Shown piece by piece: positions 11,158 to 19,369 of a stretch of DNA of 64,000 nucleotides. Below the pieces are notes generated by a model, which was not told the origin of the DNA, made no database searches, and was given only the letters and a program-made list of their open reading frames with translations. Source of the DNA: Rheinheimera pleomorphica (GTDB lineage Bacteria; Pseudomonadota; Gammaproteobacteria; Enterobacterales; Alteromonadaceae); NCBI RefSeq assembly GCF_011634895.1, contig NZ_SIRR01000008.1, positions 558,001 to 622,000 on the forward strand, written 5' to 3'. The first letter of the stretch is position 1, and every line of letters starts with the position of its first letter. The position numbers and the translations under genes are program-made.

Positions 11158-13422
11158 ATGTCCAGATCAAATAACATCGCGCTACTGGCCAGCATCAGTC
11201 TATTGGCCAGCGGTATTGCCACTGCTATAGCAGCGCCGGCAGATACGCTGCGTCAGGCAGCAGAGCAGGCCAGCAGTCAGCGCTATATCGTTAAATATAA
11301 AGACGGCAGCTTAAGCAAAGACAGCGTGCTGCAAAACAGCAAAGCCACCAAACAACAAGCGCTGGCGGCACTGAGCAACAATAGTGCACGTTTAAGCCGC
11401 CAGGGTGTACGGGTACACCGCATGCTGGCAAAACGTAATGCGTTAGCAGCAGAGTTAAACCCGGTTATGCTGGCCCGGTTAAAAGCGGATCCTACTGTAG
11501 AGTATGTCGAGCGCGACCTGCCGCGCTACCCAATGATGCAGCAAATTCCTTACGGCTTTACTATGGTGCAGGCCGATCAGGTCAGCGACGAATTTGCGTC
11601 TAACCAGACCGTGTGTGTGATTGACTCCGGCCTGGGTTTACCGCATGAAGACTTTAACGATACCAATATCAGCGGCACTAACGACAGCGGTACCGGCAAC
11701 TGGTTTGACGCCGGTGGCCCGCACGGTACCCATGTCGCCGGTACCATTGCCGCCATCAATAACGACGTCGGCATCGTCGGTGTGTTACCCAATGGCAATG
11801 TAAAACTGCATATCGTCAAAGTGTTTAATGATGATGGCTGGGGCTATTCTTCCAGCCTGGCGCAGGCGGTTGATACCTGTACACAAAACGGCGCTACTGT
11901 TGTTAACATGAGTCTGGGCGGTGCCGGCTCCAGTGTTACCGAAAGCAATGCCATGCAAGCCGCTTTTGACGCTGGCGTATTATTAATAGCCGCAGCCGGT
12001 AATGATGGCAATACAGCGATGTCTTATCCGGCTTCTTATGACTCAGTGGTCTCGGTCGCTGCGGTCGACAACACCAAAACACTGGCCGATTTTTCCCAGC
12101 GTAATAGCCAGGTCGAACTGGCCGGCCCCGGTGTTGATGTTCGCTCCACCTACCCCACCGGCACTGCGCTGGAAGCCAGCCTGAGTCTGGATGGCGTGGC
12201 GTACAATGCCAACCCAATGGAAAACTCAGGCACCGCCGATTTTACCGCTGAACTGGCCAGCTGTGGTTTGGGTGTAGAGACTTGTACTGATGTCACAGAT
12301 AAAATCTGCGTGATCGCCCGCGGCGAAGTGGCTTTTGCACAAAAAGTTGAATCTTGTCAGGCCGGCGGTGGCTTGGGCGCCATTATTTATAACAATGAAC
12401 CCGGCAACTTTAGCGGCACCTTAGGCGATGCCCCTACCACTACGATTGCCGCGGTCAGCGTGTCGCAGGAAGATGGCGCTGTACTGATGAGCCAGCTTGG
12501 CAGTGCAGCCAGCTTGTTTTCCGGTGCTGCTAACTACGGCCTGATGAGCGGTACCTCGATGGCCTCACCACATGTTGCCGCTGTGGCCGCACTGGTTTGG
12601 AGCCACTACCCGCAGTGTACTAACGCGCAAATTCGTAACGCCTTAGCTGACAGCGCCGAAGACTTAGGCACAGCCGGTCGCGATAACTCATACGGTTTTG
12701 GTTTAGTGCAGGCAAAAGCCGCGGTTGATTATCTGGCACAATATGGCTGTGAAGGCGATGACGATGGCACGCCGCCACCTCCGCCACCAACAGGCACAGC
12801 CCTGGTTAACGGTGAAACCGTATCGGCTATCAGCGGCAGTGCCGGTGATGAATTGTTATTCACGCTGGATGTTCCTGCCGGTGCCAGCAACCTGTCGTTC
12901 GTGATGAACGGTGGCAGCGGTGATGCCGATATGTATGTCAAATTTGGCGCAGAGCCTAGCGCATCAGACTGGGATTGCCGGCCTTATCTGTTTGGTAATA
13001 ACGAAAGCTGCCCGATTGACCCGGTGCAAAGCGGCACTTACTTTGTCAAACTGGTCGGTTATAGCGACTTTGCAGAGGTGAACCTGACCGGCAGCTTTGT
13101 CGCAGCAGATTTACCAGACGGCGGCGGTGAAACCATTACCGATATCAGCGTAGCACGTCGCAGCTGGCAACATTACACACTGGAAGTGCCAGAGGGCATG
13201 TCACAGCTAACCGTCAGCACCAGTGGCGGCCGCGGTGATGCCGATCTGTACGTTAAATTTGGCAGCCAGCCAACCAGTGGTAGCTACGATTGCCGGCCGA
13301 ATAAAAATGGCAACGACGAGACCTGTGTTATCAGCAACCCGCAGGCGGGTACCTGGCATATGTCAATTTATGGCTATCGTGCGGTACGCGGCTTAACGCT
13401 AACCAGCGAATACCAGCCATAA
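11158..13422 (+). CDS. secreted S8 subtilisin-family protease with PA insert and two PPC domains
   Basis: 754 residues; the ATG at 11158 has GGAGG at ideal spacing, better than the GTG six bases upstream. Signal peptide to about residue 26, I9-type propeptide (RYIVKYKDG ... VEYVERDLP), then the catalytic domain with Asp156 (CVIDSGLG), His189 (PHGTHVAG), the oxyanion Asn (AAAGNDG) and Ser467 (SGTSMASPH). A protease-associated (PA) domain is inserted between roughly 335 and 445. After a proline-rich linker (six Pro in a row near 543) come two pre-peptidase C-terminal (PPC) domains, each with a GDADxYVKFG motif. An extracellular, probably autoprocessed endopeptidase. Monocistronic, ended by a strong terminator. 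Confidence 0.95.
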   Translation: MSRSNNIALLASISLLASGIATAIAAPADTLRQAAEQASSQRYIVKYKDGSLSKDSVLQNSKATKQQALAALSNNSARLSRQGVRVHRMLAKRNALAAELNPVMLARLKADPTVEYVERDLPRYPMMQQIPYGFTMVQADQVSDEFASNQTVCVIDSGLGLPHEDFNDTNISGTNDSGTGNWFDAGGPHGTHVAGTIAAINNDVGIVGVLPNGNVKLHIVKVFNDDGWGYSSSLAQAVDTCTQNGATVVNMSLGGAGSSVTESNAMQAAFDAGVLLIAAAGNDGNTAMSYPASYDSVVSVAAVDNTKTLADFSQRNSQVELAGPGVDVRSTYPTGTALEASLSLDGVAYNANPMENSGTADFTAELASCGLGVETCTDVTDKICVIARGEVAFAQKVESCQAGGGLGAIIYNNEPGNFSGTLGDAPTTTIAAVSVSQEDGAVLMSQLGSAASLFSGAANYGLMSGTSMASPHVAAVAALVWSHYPQCTNAQIRNALADSAEDLGTAGRDNSYGFGLVQAKAAVDYLAQYGCEGDDDGTPPPPPPTGTALVNGETVSAISGSAGDELLFTLDVPAGASNLSFVMNGGSGDADMYVKFGAEPSASDWDCRPYLFGNNESCPIDPVQSGTYFVKLVGYSDFAEVNLTGSFVAADLPDGGGETITDISVARRSWQHYTLEVPEGMSQLTVSTSGGRGDADLYVKFGSQPTSGSYDCRPNKNGNDETCVISNPQAGTWHMSIYGYRAVRGLTLTSEYQP

Positions 13423-13440
13423 CTTTTTGTTAGATAATAA

Positions 13441-13469
13441 AAAAAGCCCTCAATATTGAGGGCTTTTTT
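13441..13469 (+). terminator. bidirectional terminator between S8 protease and pit
   Basis: AAAAAGCCCTCAAT/ATTGAGGGCTTTTTT is a perfect palindrome with T-runs on either strand. It lies between the convergent protease and Pit genes and can serve both. Confidence 0.92.
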
Positions 13470-13484
13470 ACTGCAGTAAACTAA

Positions 13485-14753
13485 TTAAGCACTGAAAATA
13501 GCGCGTAAAATATAGAAGAAGACTATCGCCAGGCCCGCACCAACTGGCAGCGTAATCACCCAGGAGATAAAGATATTACGCACCACGCCTAAGTTAAGTG
13601 CAGCAATACCACGGGCTAAACCAACGCCGAGTACCGCACCAACCAGAGTTTGCGTGGTAGAGATAGGTAAACCGGCGCCTGAGGCGATAACTACGGTAGA
13701 GGCCGCTGACAGCTCGGCAGCGAAACCGCGGCTGGGGGTTAAATGGGTAATGGCCGTACCAACGGTTTTAATCACCCTGGCACCTAAAGTGGCTAAACCA
13801 ACCACAATGCCAACAGCGCCTAACGGCAAAATCCACCAGGCTAATTGCGCTTTGCTGGCAATCTCGCCACCTGAACTGACGACGCTAACCACTGCAGCCA
13901 AAGGCCCGATAGCATTTGCAACATCGTTTGAACCATGGGCGAAGGCCATACAGCAGGCAGTGGTTATCATTAACACGCCAAAAATACGTTCTACGTTGTT
14001 AAACTGCATTTTTTTATCGGCGGCAGGGTCAAATTTCAATTTGCTGATCACCACCTTGCCAATCACACCTATCACGGCAGCAATAGCAAGAGAGATGTAA
14101 TAGCCCTCGGCGGTACTAATGTGCAAGCCTACGTGTTTTAAGCCTTTTTGTACCGTTACCAGTGTCATCACAAAAGCAGCAAAGGCCATGTAAAAGGGCA
14201 CATACTTTTTCGCGTTCGCCAGTGGATTGTCCGTATCGAAAATCAGCCGCTGCGCACTCATAAAGAACATATAGGCCAGCACACCGGCCAGCATAGGGGT
14301 GACGATCCAGCTACCGACAATACCGCCAACCTTGTCCCAGTGCACGGCGTCCATACCGACACCGACCGCAGCAAAACCAATAATAGCGCCAACAATAGAA
14401 TGCGTAGTAGACACCGGCCAGCCAAAATAGGACGCCACGATAAGCCAGGTGGCAGCAGCTAACAGTGCCGCTATCATGCCGTAGGCCATTAATTCGGGCG
14501 CATCAACAAAGAAGCTGGCGTCAGTAATACCGCCGCGGATGGTAGAAGTGACTGAACCGCCGGCTAAATAGGCGCCGGCAAACTCAAAAATGGCAGCAAT
14601 AAAGATAGCTTGTTTAATGGTCAGGGCTTTGGATCCTACTGAGGTGCCCATGGCATTCGCCACGTCATTAGCACCAACACCGTAAGCCATAAAAAAGCCG
14701 AACACGGCAGCAATAATGACCAGAATTAAGCCGTATGATTGAATAATATCCAT
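13485..14753 (-). CDS. pit: low-affinity inorganic phosphate transporter, Pit family
   Basis: 422 residues, about ten transmembrane helices. The two internally repeated Pit signatures are present: YGVGANDVANAMGTSVG near residue 25 and AHGSNDVANAIGPLAAV near 270, each carrying the conserved GxNDxxNA phosphate/cation site; STTHSIVGAIIG and STTQTLVGAVLG are the matching second-half motifs. Imports metal-phosphate with protons at the inner membrane. It follows the DUF47 gene by 18 bases, the usual pairing in bacteria, where the DUF47 protein is thought to modulate transport. Confidence 0.94.
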   Translation of the reverse strand: MDIIQSYGLILVIIAAVFGFFMAYGVGANDVANAMGTSVGSKALTIKQAIFIAAIFEFAGAYLAGGSVTSTIRGGITDASFFVDAPELMAYGMIAALLAAATWLIVASYFGWPVSTTHSIVGAIIGFAAVGVGMDAVHWDKVGGIVGSWIVTPMLAGVLAYMFFMSAQRLIFDTDNPLANAKKYVPFYMAFAAFVMTLVTVQKGLKHVGLHISTAEGYYISLAIAAVIGVIGKVVISKLKFDPAADKKMQFNNVERIFGVLMITTACCMAFAHGSNDVANAIGPLAAVVSVVSSGGEIASKAQLAWWILPLGAVGIVVGLATLGARVIKTVGTAITHLTPSRGFAAELSAASTVVIASGAGLPISTTQTLVGAVLGVGLARGIAALNLGVVRNIFISWVITLPVGAGLAIVFFYILRAIFSA

Positions 14754-14771
14754 CAGGGAAACCTTTTCGTA

Positions 14772-15449
14772 TTAACGGGCTAACATAATTTCGAGACGTG
14801 AGCCGACTTTCAGTGCCACATCGGCCAGATCGCCAATCCATTCCAGCGTGCGGTATAAAAACATCACATCTATCGGGTTCAGCTCTTTTTCTGCCAGACG
14901 CAGTGCTTTGCGCAGTTTGATTTGCATATCGTCAGTATCACCTTCAATCGCATCCAACTGCTCGACCATTTTGATCACCAGGTCGACTTCGCGGCCGCGA
15001 AAACCGGTCTCTAATAATTCATCCAGCTCGTTAATCACTTCACTGGCCAGTGCAGTGGCGTCGATACAACGCTGCACATAGGTTTTAAAATCCTGCTGCA
15101 GGCTGGCGGGGATAAGTAATTCACGGCCTAATACCCGGCCAGTTATATCTTTGGTTTTGTTAGCAATTTTGTCCTGCTGTGACACCAATTCCAGAATGTC
15201 GGTACGATCAACCGGCAAAAACAAGCCACGCGGCAGGTTAATGCGAATTTCACGCTTGAGTTTGTCGGCTTCCTTTTCCAACGCGACGATATTTTTACGT
15301 ACGTCTGCCGCTGCCTGCCAATCCTGCTGATACACGGCATCAAAAAAAGGCAGTAGCAGTTCGCTTGCCTGATGCACCTTGCGGATATGTTCCTCTATCG
15401 GCTTGATAGGTGATTTGGCAAACACAGATAAAAAAGTACTCGCTGGCAT
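14772..15449 (-). CDS. DUF47 / TIGR00153-family PhoU-like protein
   Basis: 225 residues from the ATG at 15449 (AAGG 5 bases before); upstream in-frame extension runs into the phoU terminator. All-helical, PhoU-like: FFDAVYQQDW, VALEKEADKLKREI, LVSQQDKIANKTKDI and a C-terminal EWIGDLADVALKVGSRLE. The ExxxD-type acidic repeats resemble the metal-binding motifs of PhoU. Encoded immediately before Pit, consistent with a regulator of the Pit permease. Biochemical activity is unknown in the family. Confidence 0.9.
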   Translation of the reverse strand: MPASTFLSVFAKSPIKPIEEHIRKVHQASELLLPFFDAVYQQDWQAAADVRKNIVALEKEADKLKREIRINLPRGLFLPVDRTDILELVSQQDKIANKTKDITGRVLGRELLIPASLQQDFKTYVQRCIDATALASEVINELDELLETGFRGREVDLVIKMVEQLDAIEGDTDDMQIKLRKALRLAEKELNPIDVMFLYRTLEWIGDLADVALKVGSRLEIMLAR

Positions 15450-15541
15450 AGCCTTGTCCCGTAAGTTGGTTTGACGATAGTCGGCGCGCATTGTAACGGC
15501 ATTCAAAGCGCAATAAAAACGAAAAATGAACGCCAAATGAA

Positions 15542-15572
15542 AACGCCCTGGCCAAAGTCTAGTCAGGGCGTT
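15542..15572 (-). terminator. candidate terminator after phoU
   Basis: AACGCCCTG (15542-15550) and CAGGGCGTT (15564-15572) form a 9-bp stem with a 13-base loop; the minus-strand transcript continues with UUUUC. It sits between phoU and the DUF47-pit pair, suggesting that the pair has its own promoter. Confidence 0.6.
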
Positions 15573-15600
15573 ATCGATGTAAAGTAAAAGCGGCGTAAAA

Positions 15601-16311
15601 TCAGCTGCGTGCTTCTTGCTCCAGTTGCTCTGCACTGCTGTGGCGCACCACCTTACCTTTAACGAAAAAGATAATGTACTCGGCCAGATTTTTACAGCGG
15701 TCGCCGATGCGTTCCAGTGAGCGCGCCGACCAGATCACATTCATAATTTTTGGAATAGAGCGCGGGTCTTCAATCATATAAGTCATTAACTGACGGGTGA
15801 TCGCTTCATACTCACGATCAACTTTTTTGTCTTCTTTATGCACCAGCAACGCCGTTTCAACATCCATGCGGGCAAAGGCATCCAATACATCGTGTAACAT
15901 CTGGCCAACATGGCGGCCTAAATTGTCCAGGTTCACCAGTAAGTCTTGCTGTTCGCTGTTAAATGACTCCAGTGCCACCCGTGCAATGCGCCGGGTTTCA
16001 TCGCCAATGCGCTCTAAATCAGCAATGGTTTTCATAATGGCCATTATCAGCCGCAAATCGCTGGCCGCTGGTTGGCGCTTGACAATAATGCTGGTGCATT
16101 CTTTATCAATCTGCAGCTCCCAGTCATTTACTTTTAAATCGGTATCAATCACTTTTTGTGCCAGCTCTGCGTCGGCACTGGCTATCGCCATCAGGGCGTT
16201 ATTCAGTTGCTGCTCAATTAAGCCGCCCATCGCCATCACATGGTTACGCACTTCGTCGATTTCGTCATTAAAGGAGCTTGAAATATGTTTGCTTAAATTG
16301 AGCTTATCCAC
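15601..16311 (-). CDS. phoU: phosphate signalling protein PhoU (copy 1)
   Basis: 236 residues using the GTG at 16311, which has GGAGAG 5 bases upstream and gives the family N-terminus VDKLNLSKHISSSF. A much longer in-frame extension exists but is rejected: it would run past the divergent gcvR-like start. Two three-helix PhoU repeats carry the metal motifs ERIGDETRR and ERIGDRCKN; LGRHVGQMLHDVLDAFARMD is nearly the E. coli sequence. PhoU tells PhoR about Pst activity and keeps the Pho regulon off when phosphate is plentiful. This copy lies beside DUF47-pit and not in the pst operon, which has its own phoU. Confidence 0.95.
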   Translation of the reverse strand: MDKLNLSKHISSSFNDEIDEVRNHVMAMGGLIEQQLNNALMAIASADAELAQKVIDTDLKVNDWELQIDKECTSIIVKRQPAASDLRLIMAIMKTIADLERIGDETRRIARVALESFNSEQQDLLVNLDNLGRHVGQMLHDVLDAFARMDVETALLVHKEDKKVDREYEAITRQLMTYMIEDPRSIPKIMNVIWSARSLERIGDRCKNLAEYIIFFVKGKVVRHSSAEQLEQEARS

Positions 16312-16628
16312 TGCGCTCTCCGTTTTGGCTGTCTTGAACCGGCCTGTAAGCCAGGCGGTAGCTATTGCATTTAGTATAGGCAGAAAGGCGATGGCTGTGC
16401 CAGCATGCAAGCTATTGATAGCGGCTAAATTTTTGTAATCCTGCTGGCGGCAGCTTCTCAGTAGCCGAAACCGGCAGCAAAAGCCGATAATTTTATAAAT
16501 AGTGTTAGCAATACATTTAAAAACATCGAGCCGGCAGCTACACTCAGCACGTGCAAACACAGGTTTTAACTTCGCTGGCCGGGTAAACAGCCGTGATTTT
16601 TTCTCAGGGTATGACAGGAATATAACGA
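16312..16628. other. 317-base divergent spacer phoU / gcvR-like
   Basis: Should hold two divergent promoters. I see no convincing -35/-10 pair; the ribosome sites at both ends (GGAGAG for phoU, AGGA for the gcvR-like gene) are clear. One isolated ATGACAG at 16611-16617 resembles a PhoB half-site but has no partner at 11-bp spacing. Confidence 0.4.
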
Positions 16629-17135
16629 ATGAAGCAGTTAGTACTGACATTAATTGGTAAAGATAAAGCAGGTTTAGTCGAGAAACTGGCAACGGTGGTG
16701 AGCAGCCATAACGGCAACTGGATGGCCAGCAACTTAAGTCATCTGGCCGGCTACTTTGCCGGTATCTTACAGGTAGAGGTGGCCGAGCAGGATGTCGCCG
16801 GGTTGACCGCCGCATTGCAGCAAATCAGCGATCTGGATATCCAAATCCAACACGGCATGCCCAGTGCGTTAAATGAACAGCAGCAGCTAAAATTTGTCAT
16901 TACCGGTAATGACCGGCCGGGTATAGTGCGCGAATTATCGTCGGTGATTAAACACAAAGGCACCAATATTATTCATTTTGAAAGCAGTAAACAAAGTGCG
17001 CCCAACTGGGGTGTGCCGTTGTTTAATGCCGTGGCTACGGTAGAGCTGCCCGCCAGCGTCAGCCGTGATGAAGTGGTAAAAGCGCTGGAAGCCATCGCCA
17101 CCGATATTGTCGTAGATGTCGAGTCAGGTAGTTAA
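16629..17135 (+). CDS. GcvR-like tandem ACT-domain protein
   Basis: 168 residues consisting of two ACT domains: LVLTLIGKDKAGLVEKLA at the start and KFVITGNDRPGIVRELSSVI near residue 87. This is the layout of GcvR, which binds glycine and antagonises the activator GcvA of the glycine-cleavage operon by protein contact; it has no DNA-binding domain. Neither gcvA nor bcp, the common neighbour in Enterobacteria, is here; it sits alone between phoU and ppk. Function as a glycine-cleavage repressor is therefore family inference only. Confidence 0.82.
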   Translation: MKQLVLTLIGKDKAGLVEKLATVVSSHNGNWMASNLSHLAGYFAGILQVEVAEQDVAGLTAALQQISDLDIQIQHGMPSALNEQQQLKFVITGNDRPGIVRELSSVIKHKGTNIIHFESSKQSAPNWGVPLFNAVATVELPASVSRDEVVKALEAIATDIVVDVESGS

Positions 17136-17146
17136 ACCAACCTCAG

Positions 17147-17179
17147 GCCGCCGCGTTCTGCCCTTACTAGCGCGGCGGC
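17147..17179 (+). terminator. GC-rich hairpin after the gcvR-like gene
   Basis: GCCGCCGCG (17147-17155) pairs perfectly with CGCGGCGGC (17171-17179) around a 15-base loop, 12 bases after the stop codon. No U-run follows, so it is at best a weak terminator or a transcript-stabilising stem. It directly precedes the candidate Pho box of ppk. Confidence 0.4.
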
Positions 17180-17181
17180 AA

Positions 17182-17210
17182 TGTTCATCTTGCTGTCATA
17201 AAAATGCCAT
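17182..17210 (+). promoter_or_regulatory. candidate Pho box before ppk-ppx
   Basis: Three 7-mers at 11-base spacing: TGTTCAT (17182), CTGTCAT (17193, perfect match to the PhoB half-site) and ATGCCAT (17204), with AAAA between the last two, as in the classical Pho box. It lies 36 bases before the ppk start. Regulation of ppk by PhoB is known in several proteobacteria. Confidence 0.6.
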
Positions 17211-17245
17211 AGAATACCCCTTAGTTGTAGTCAGGGAGCTGGACC

Positions 17246-19369
17246 ATGGAACACACCGATGCCACTATTGGCACTGATTTTCCCACTTATCCGCGGGAGT
17301 TAAGCTGGCTGGCATTTAATGGCCGCGTGCTACAGGAAGCGGCAGACGAACGCAACCCACCGATAGAGCGGTTACGTTTTTTAGGTATTTATTCTAACAA
17401 TATGGATGAGTTCTTTCGCGTGCGGGTGGCCGACGTGAAACGGCGCATTCTGCTGAAAAAATACCAGAGCAGCGAGCAGGAAGACGCGGAAGACTTACTG
17501 CATGAAATTCAGCAACAGGTATTGCAACTCGGCGCCCGCTTTAACGCCATTTACCTCGACATTCAGCTGGAGCTGCGCAAGCACAATATTGAATTAATTG
17601 ATAACTTTAAGCTCACCGAGCTGCAATCGGGCTGGGTACGCAGTTACTTTCGCAACGAAGTGATCAAGCATATCTCGCCGATGATTTTATCCGGCGATGA
17701 AGTCAGCCTGCCCAAAGCGCTGGAAGATAACACCACTTATCTGATGGTAGAAATGACCGGCAGTGGTAAACCGGAATATGCCATAGTGCAGGTGCCTACC
17801 AACGAGCTATCACGTTTTATTGAACTGCCGCTGCATTTAAATACCCGCAAGAAAAACGGCCACTACCGGCGGCAAATTTTGCTGCTGGACGATGTGATAG
17901 TGCATTGCATTGCCGATTTATTCAGTGGTTTCTTTCAGTTTGATAGCATTCAGGCCTATTCGCTGAAACTCACCCGCGATGCAGAATACAATATCAGCGA
18001 TACGCTGGACCAGAGCCTGATTGATAAGATGTCAAAGGGTATTCGCCAACGGTTAAAATCGGAACCGGTGCGGCTGGTGTATGATGCCGCCATGCCCGAG
18101 CAAATGTTAAAAGTATTAAGCAAACAGCTGGGAACCAGTTCGGTCGACTCGCTGATCCCCGGCAGCCGCTACCGCAATTTTAAAGACTTTATCGGTTTTC
18201 CGAATATCGGCCATCAAAGCTTAGAATTCCCGACACTGCCACCACTGAACAGCCCGGAGTTTGAGCAATACGCGACCAGTTTCGATGCTATTCGCGCTGG
18301 CGATATATTGCTTTACTACCCTTACCATAACTTTGGCTACTTTACTGAATGGGTGCGCCAGGCGTCGTTTGACCCCAAAGTAACGCATATCAAAATGACC
18401 ATGTACCGGGTAGCCAAGCACTCAAGGGTGATCCACTCACTGCTGGATGCCGTGCGTAACGGCAAAAAAGTGACCGTCGTGGTCGAGCTTAAAGCGCGTT
18501 TTGATGAAGAAAACAACATCAACTGGGCGCGTAAAATGACCGAGTCCGGCATTCAGGTGGTGTTTGGCTTAACCACACTGAAAATCCACTCTAAGCTGTG
18601 TCTGATCAGCCGGATGGAAAAAGGTAAGCTGGTACAATACGGTCATATTGGAACCGGTAACTTTAACGAAAAAACCGCGCGTATTTACACCGATATGAGC
18701 CTGTTTACCTGCCACCAGGAAATTACCGCCGAAATTGGCCAGGTGTTTGAATTTATTGAATACAGTTACCGGCCATATCAGTTTAACCATCTGATTGTCT
18801 CTCCCACCTGGAGCCGGCCGCGTTTAATCGCGCTTATTCAGCGCGAAATTGACTTTGCCATCAGCGGCCGTAAAGCGGAGATCTTCCTTAAGGTAAACAA
18901 CCTGGTCGATCAGCAAATTGTTGATCTGCTGTACCGTGCCAGCCAGGCCGGGGTAAAAATACGTATTATCGTGCGCGGTATGTGCTCGTTAATGCCCGGC
19001 CTCAGTGGTAAAAGTCAGAATATTAAGATTATTTCGGTGCTGGACCGCTTTTTAGAGCATGCCAGGGTGTATGTGTTTCATAATGGCGGTGAAACCGATG
19101 TCTATCTGTCATCCGCCGACTGGATGACGCGCAATATCGACCAGCGGGTCGAAGTGGGTGTGCCCATTTATGATATCCGCCTGAAACAGCAAGTGTTGGA
19201 TACGTTAGATATTCAGTGGCGGGACAATGTAAAGGCACGTATTATTGATGCTAAACAAAGCAACGCCTATGTCAAACGCGGCAATAAACGCAGCATCCGC
19301 TCACAACAGCAGATCTACGACTACTTTGCCCGCCAGCAAGGCCAGCCTCATGATAGCGGATCTGAATGA
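17246..19369 (+). CDS. ppk1: polyphosphate kinase 1
   Basis: 707 residues. The two phospholipase-D-like histidines are present as His448 (LKIHSKLCLI) and His605 (FLEHARVY), offset by exactly 13 from E. coli His435 and His592, so the catalytic frame is intact. N-terminal RELSWLAFNGRVLQEAAD and the HIGTGNFNEKTARIYTD block are also typical. It makes inorganic polyphosphate reversibly from ATP, associated with the inner membrane. ATG preceded by AGGGAG. Stop codon overlaps the ppx start (ATGA), so the two are translationally coupled. A Pho box lies just upstream. Confidence 0.97.
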   Translation: MEHTDATIGTDFPTYPRELSWLAFNGRVLQEAADERNPPIERLRFLGIYSNNMDEFFRVRVADVKRRILLKKYQSSEQEDAEDLLHEIQQQVLQLGARFNAIYLDIQLELRKHNIELIDNFKLTELQSGWVRSYFRNEVIKHISPMILSGDEVSLPKALEDNTTYLMVEMTGSGKPEYAIVQVPTNELSRFIELPLHLNTRKKNGHYRRQILLLDDVIVHCIADLFSGFFQFDSIQAYSLKLTRDAEYNISDTLDQSLIDKMSKGIRQRLKSEPVRLVYDAAMPEQMLKVLSKQLGTSSVDSLIPGSRYRNFKDFIGFPNIGHQSLEFPTLPPLNSPEFEQYATSFDAIRAGDILLYYPYHNFGYFTEWVRQASFDPKVTHIKMTMYRVAKHSRVIHSLLDAVRNGKKVTVVVELKARFDEENNINWARKMTESGIQVVFGLTTLKIHSKLCLISRMEKGKLVQYGHIGTGNFNEKTARIYTDMSLFTCHQEITAEIGQVFEFIEYSYRPYQFNHLIVSPTWSRPRLIALIQREIDFAISGRKAEIFLKVNNLVDQQIVDLLYRASQAGVKIRIIVRGMCSLMPGLSGKSQNIKIISVLDRFLEHARVYVFHNGGETDVYLSSADWMTRNIDQRVEVGVPIYDIRLKQQVLDTLDIQWRDNVKARIIDAKQSNAYVKRGNKRSIRSQQQIYDYFARQQGQPHDSGSE

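Noticed and set aside
15526-15543. Possible Pho box (ATGAACG CCAA ATGAAAA) before DUF47-pit
   Set aside because: The spacing is 11 bases but both half-sites miss the central C of ATGACAG, and the stretch overlaps the phoU terminator.
16611-16617. Isolated PhoB half-site ATGACAG near the gcvR-like start
   Set aside because: No partner 7-mer 11 bases away on either side, so chance is the better explanation.
16312-16815. Long N-terminal extension of PhoU copy 1
   Set aside because: It overlaps the divergent gcvR-like gene, has low-quality sequence, and the GTG at 16311 has a good ribosome site and the conserved N-terminus.
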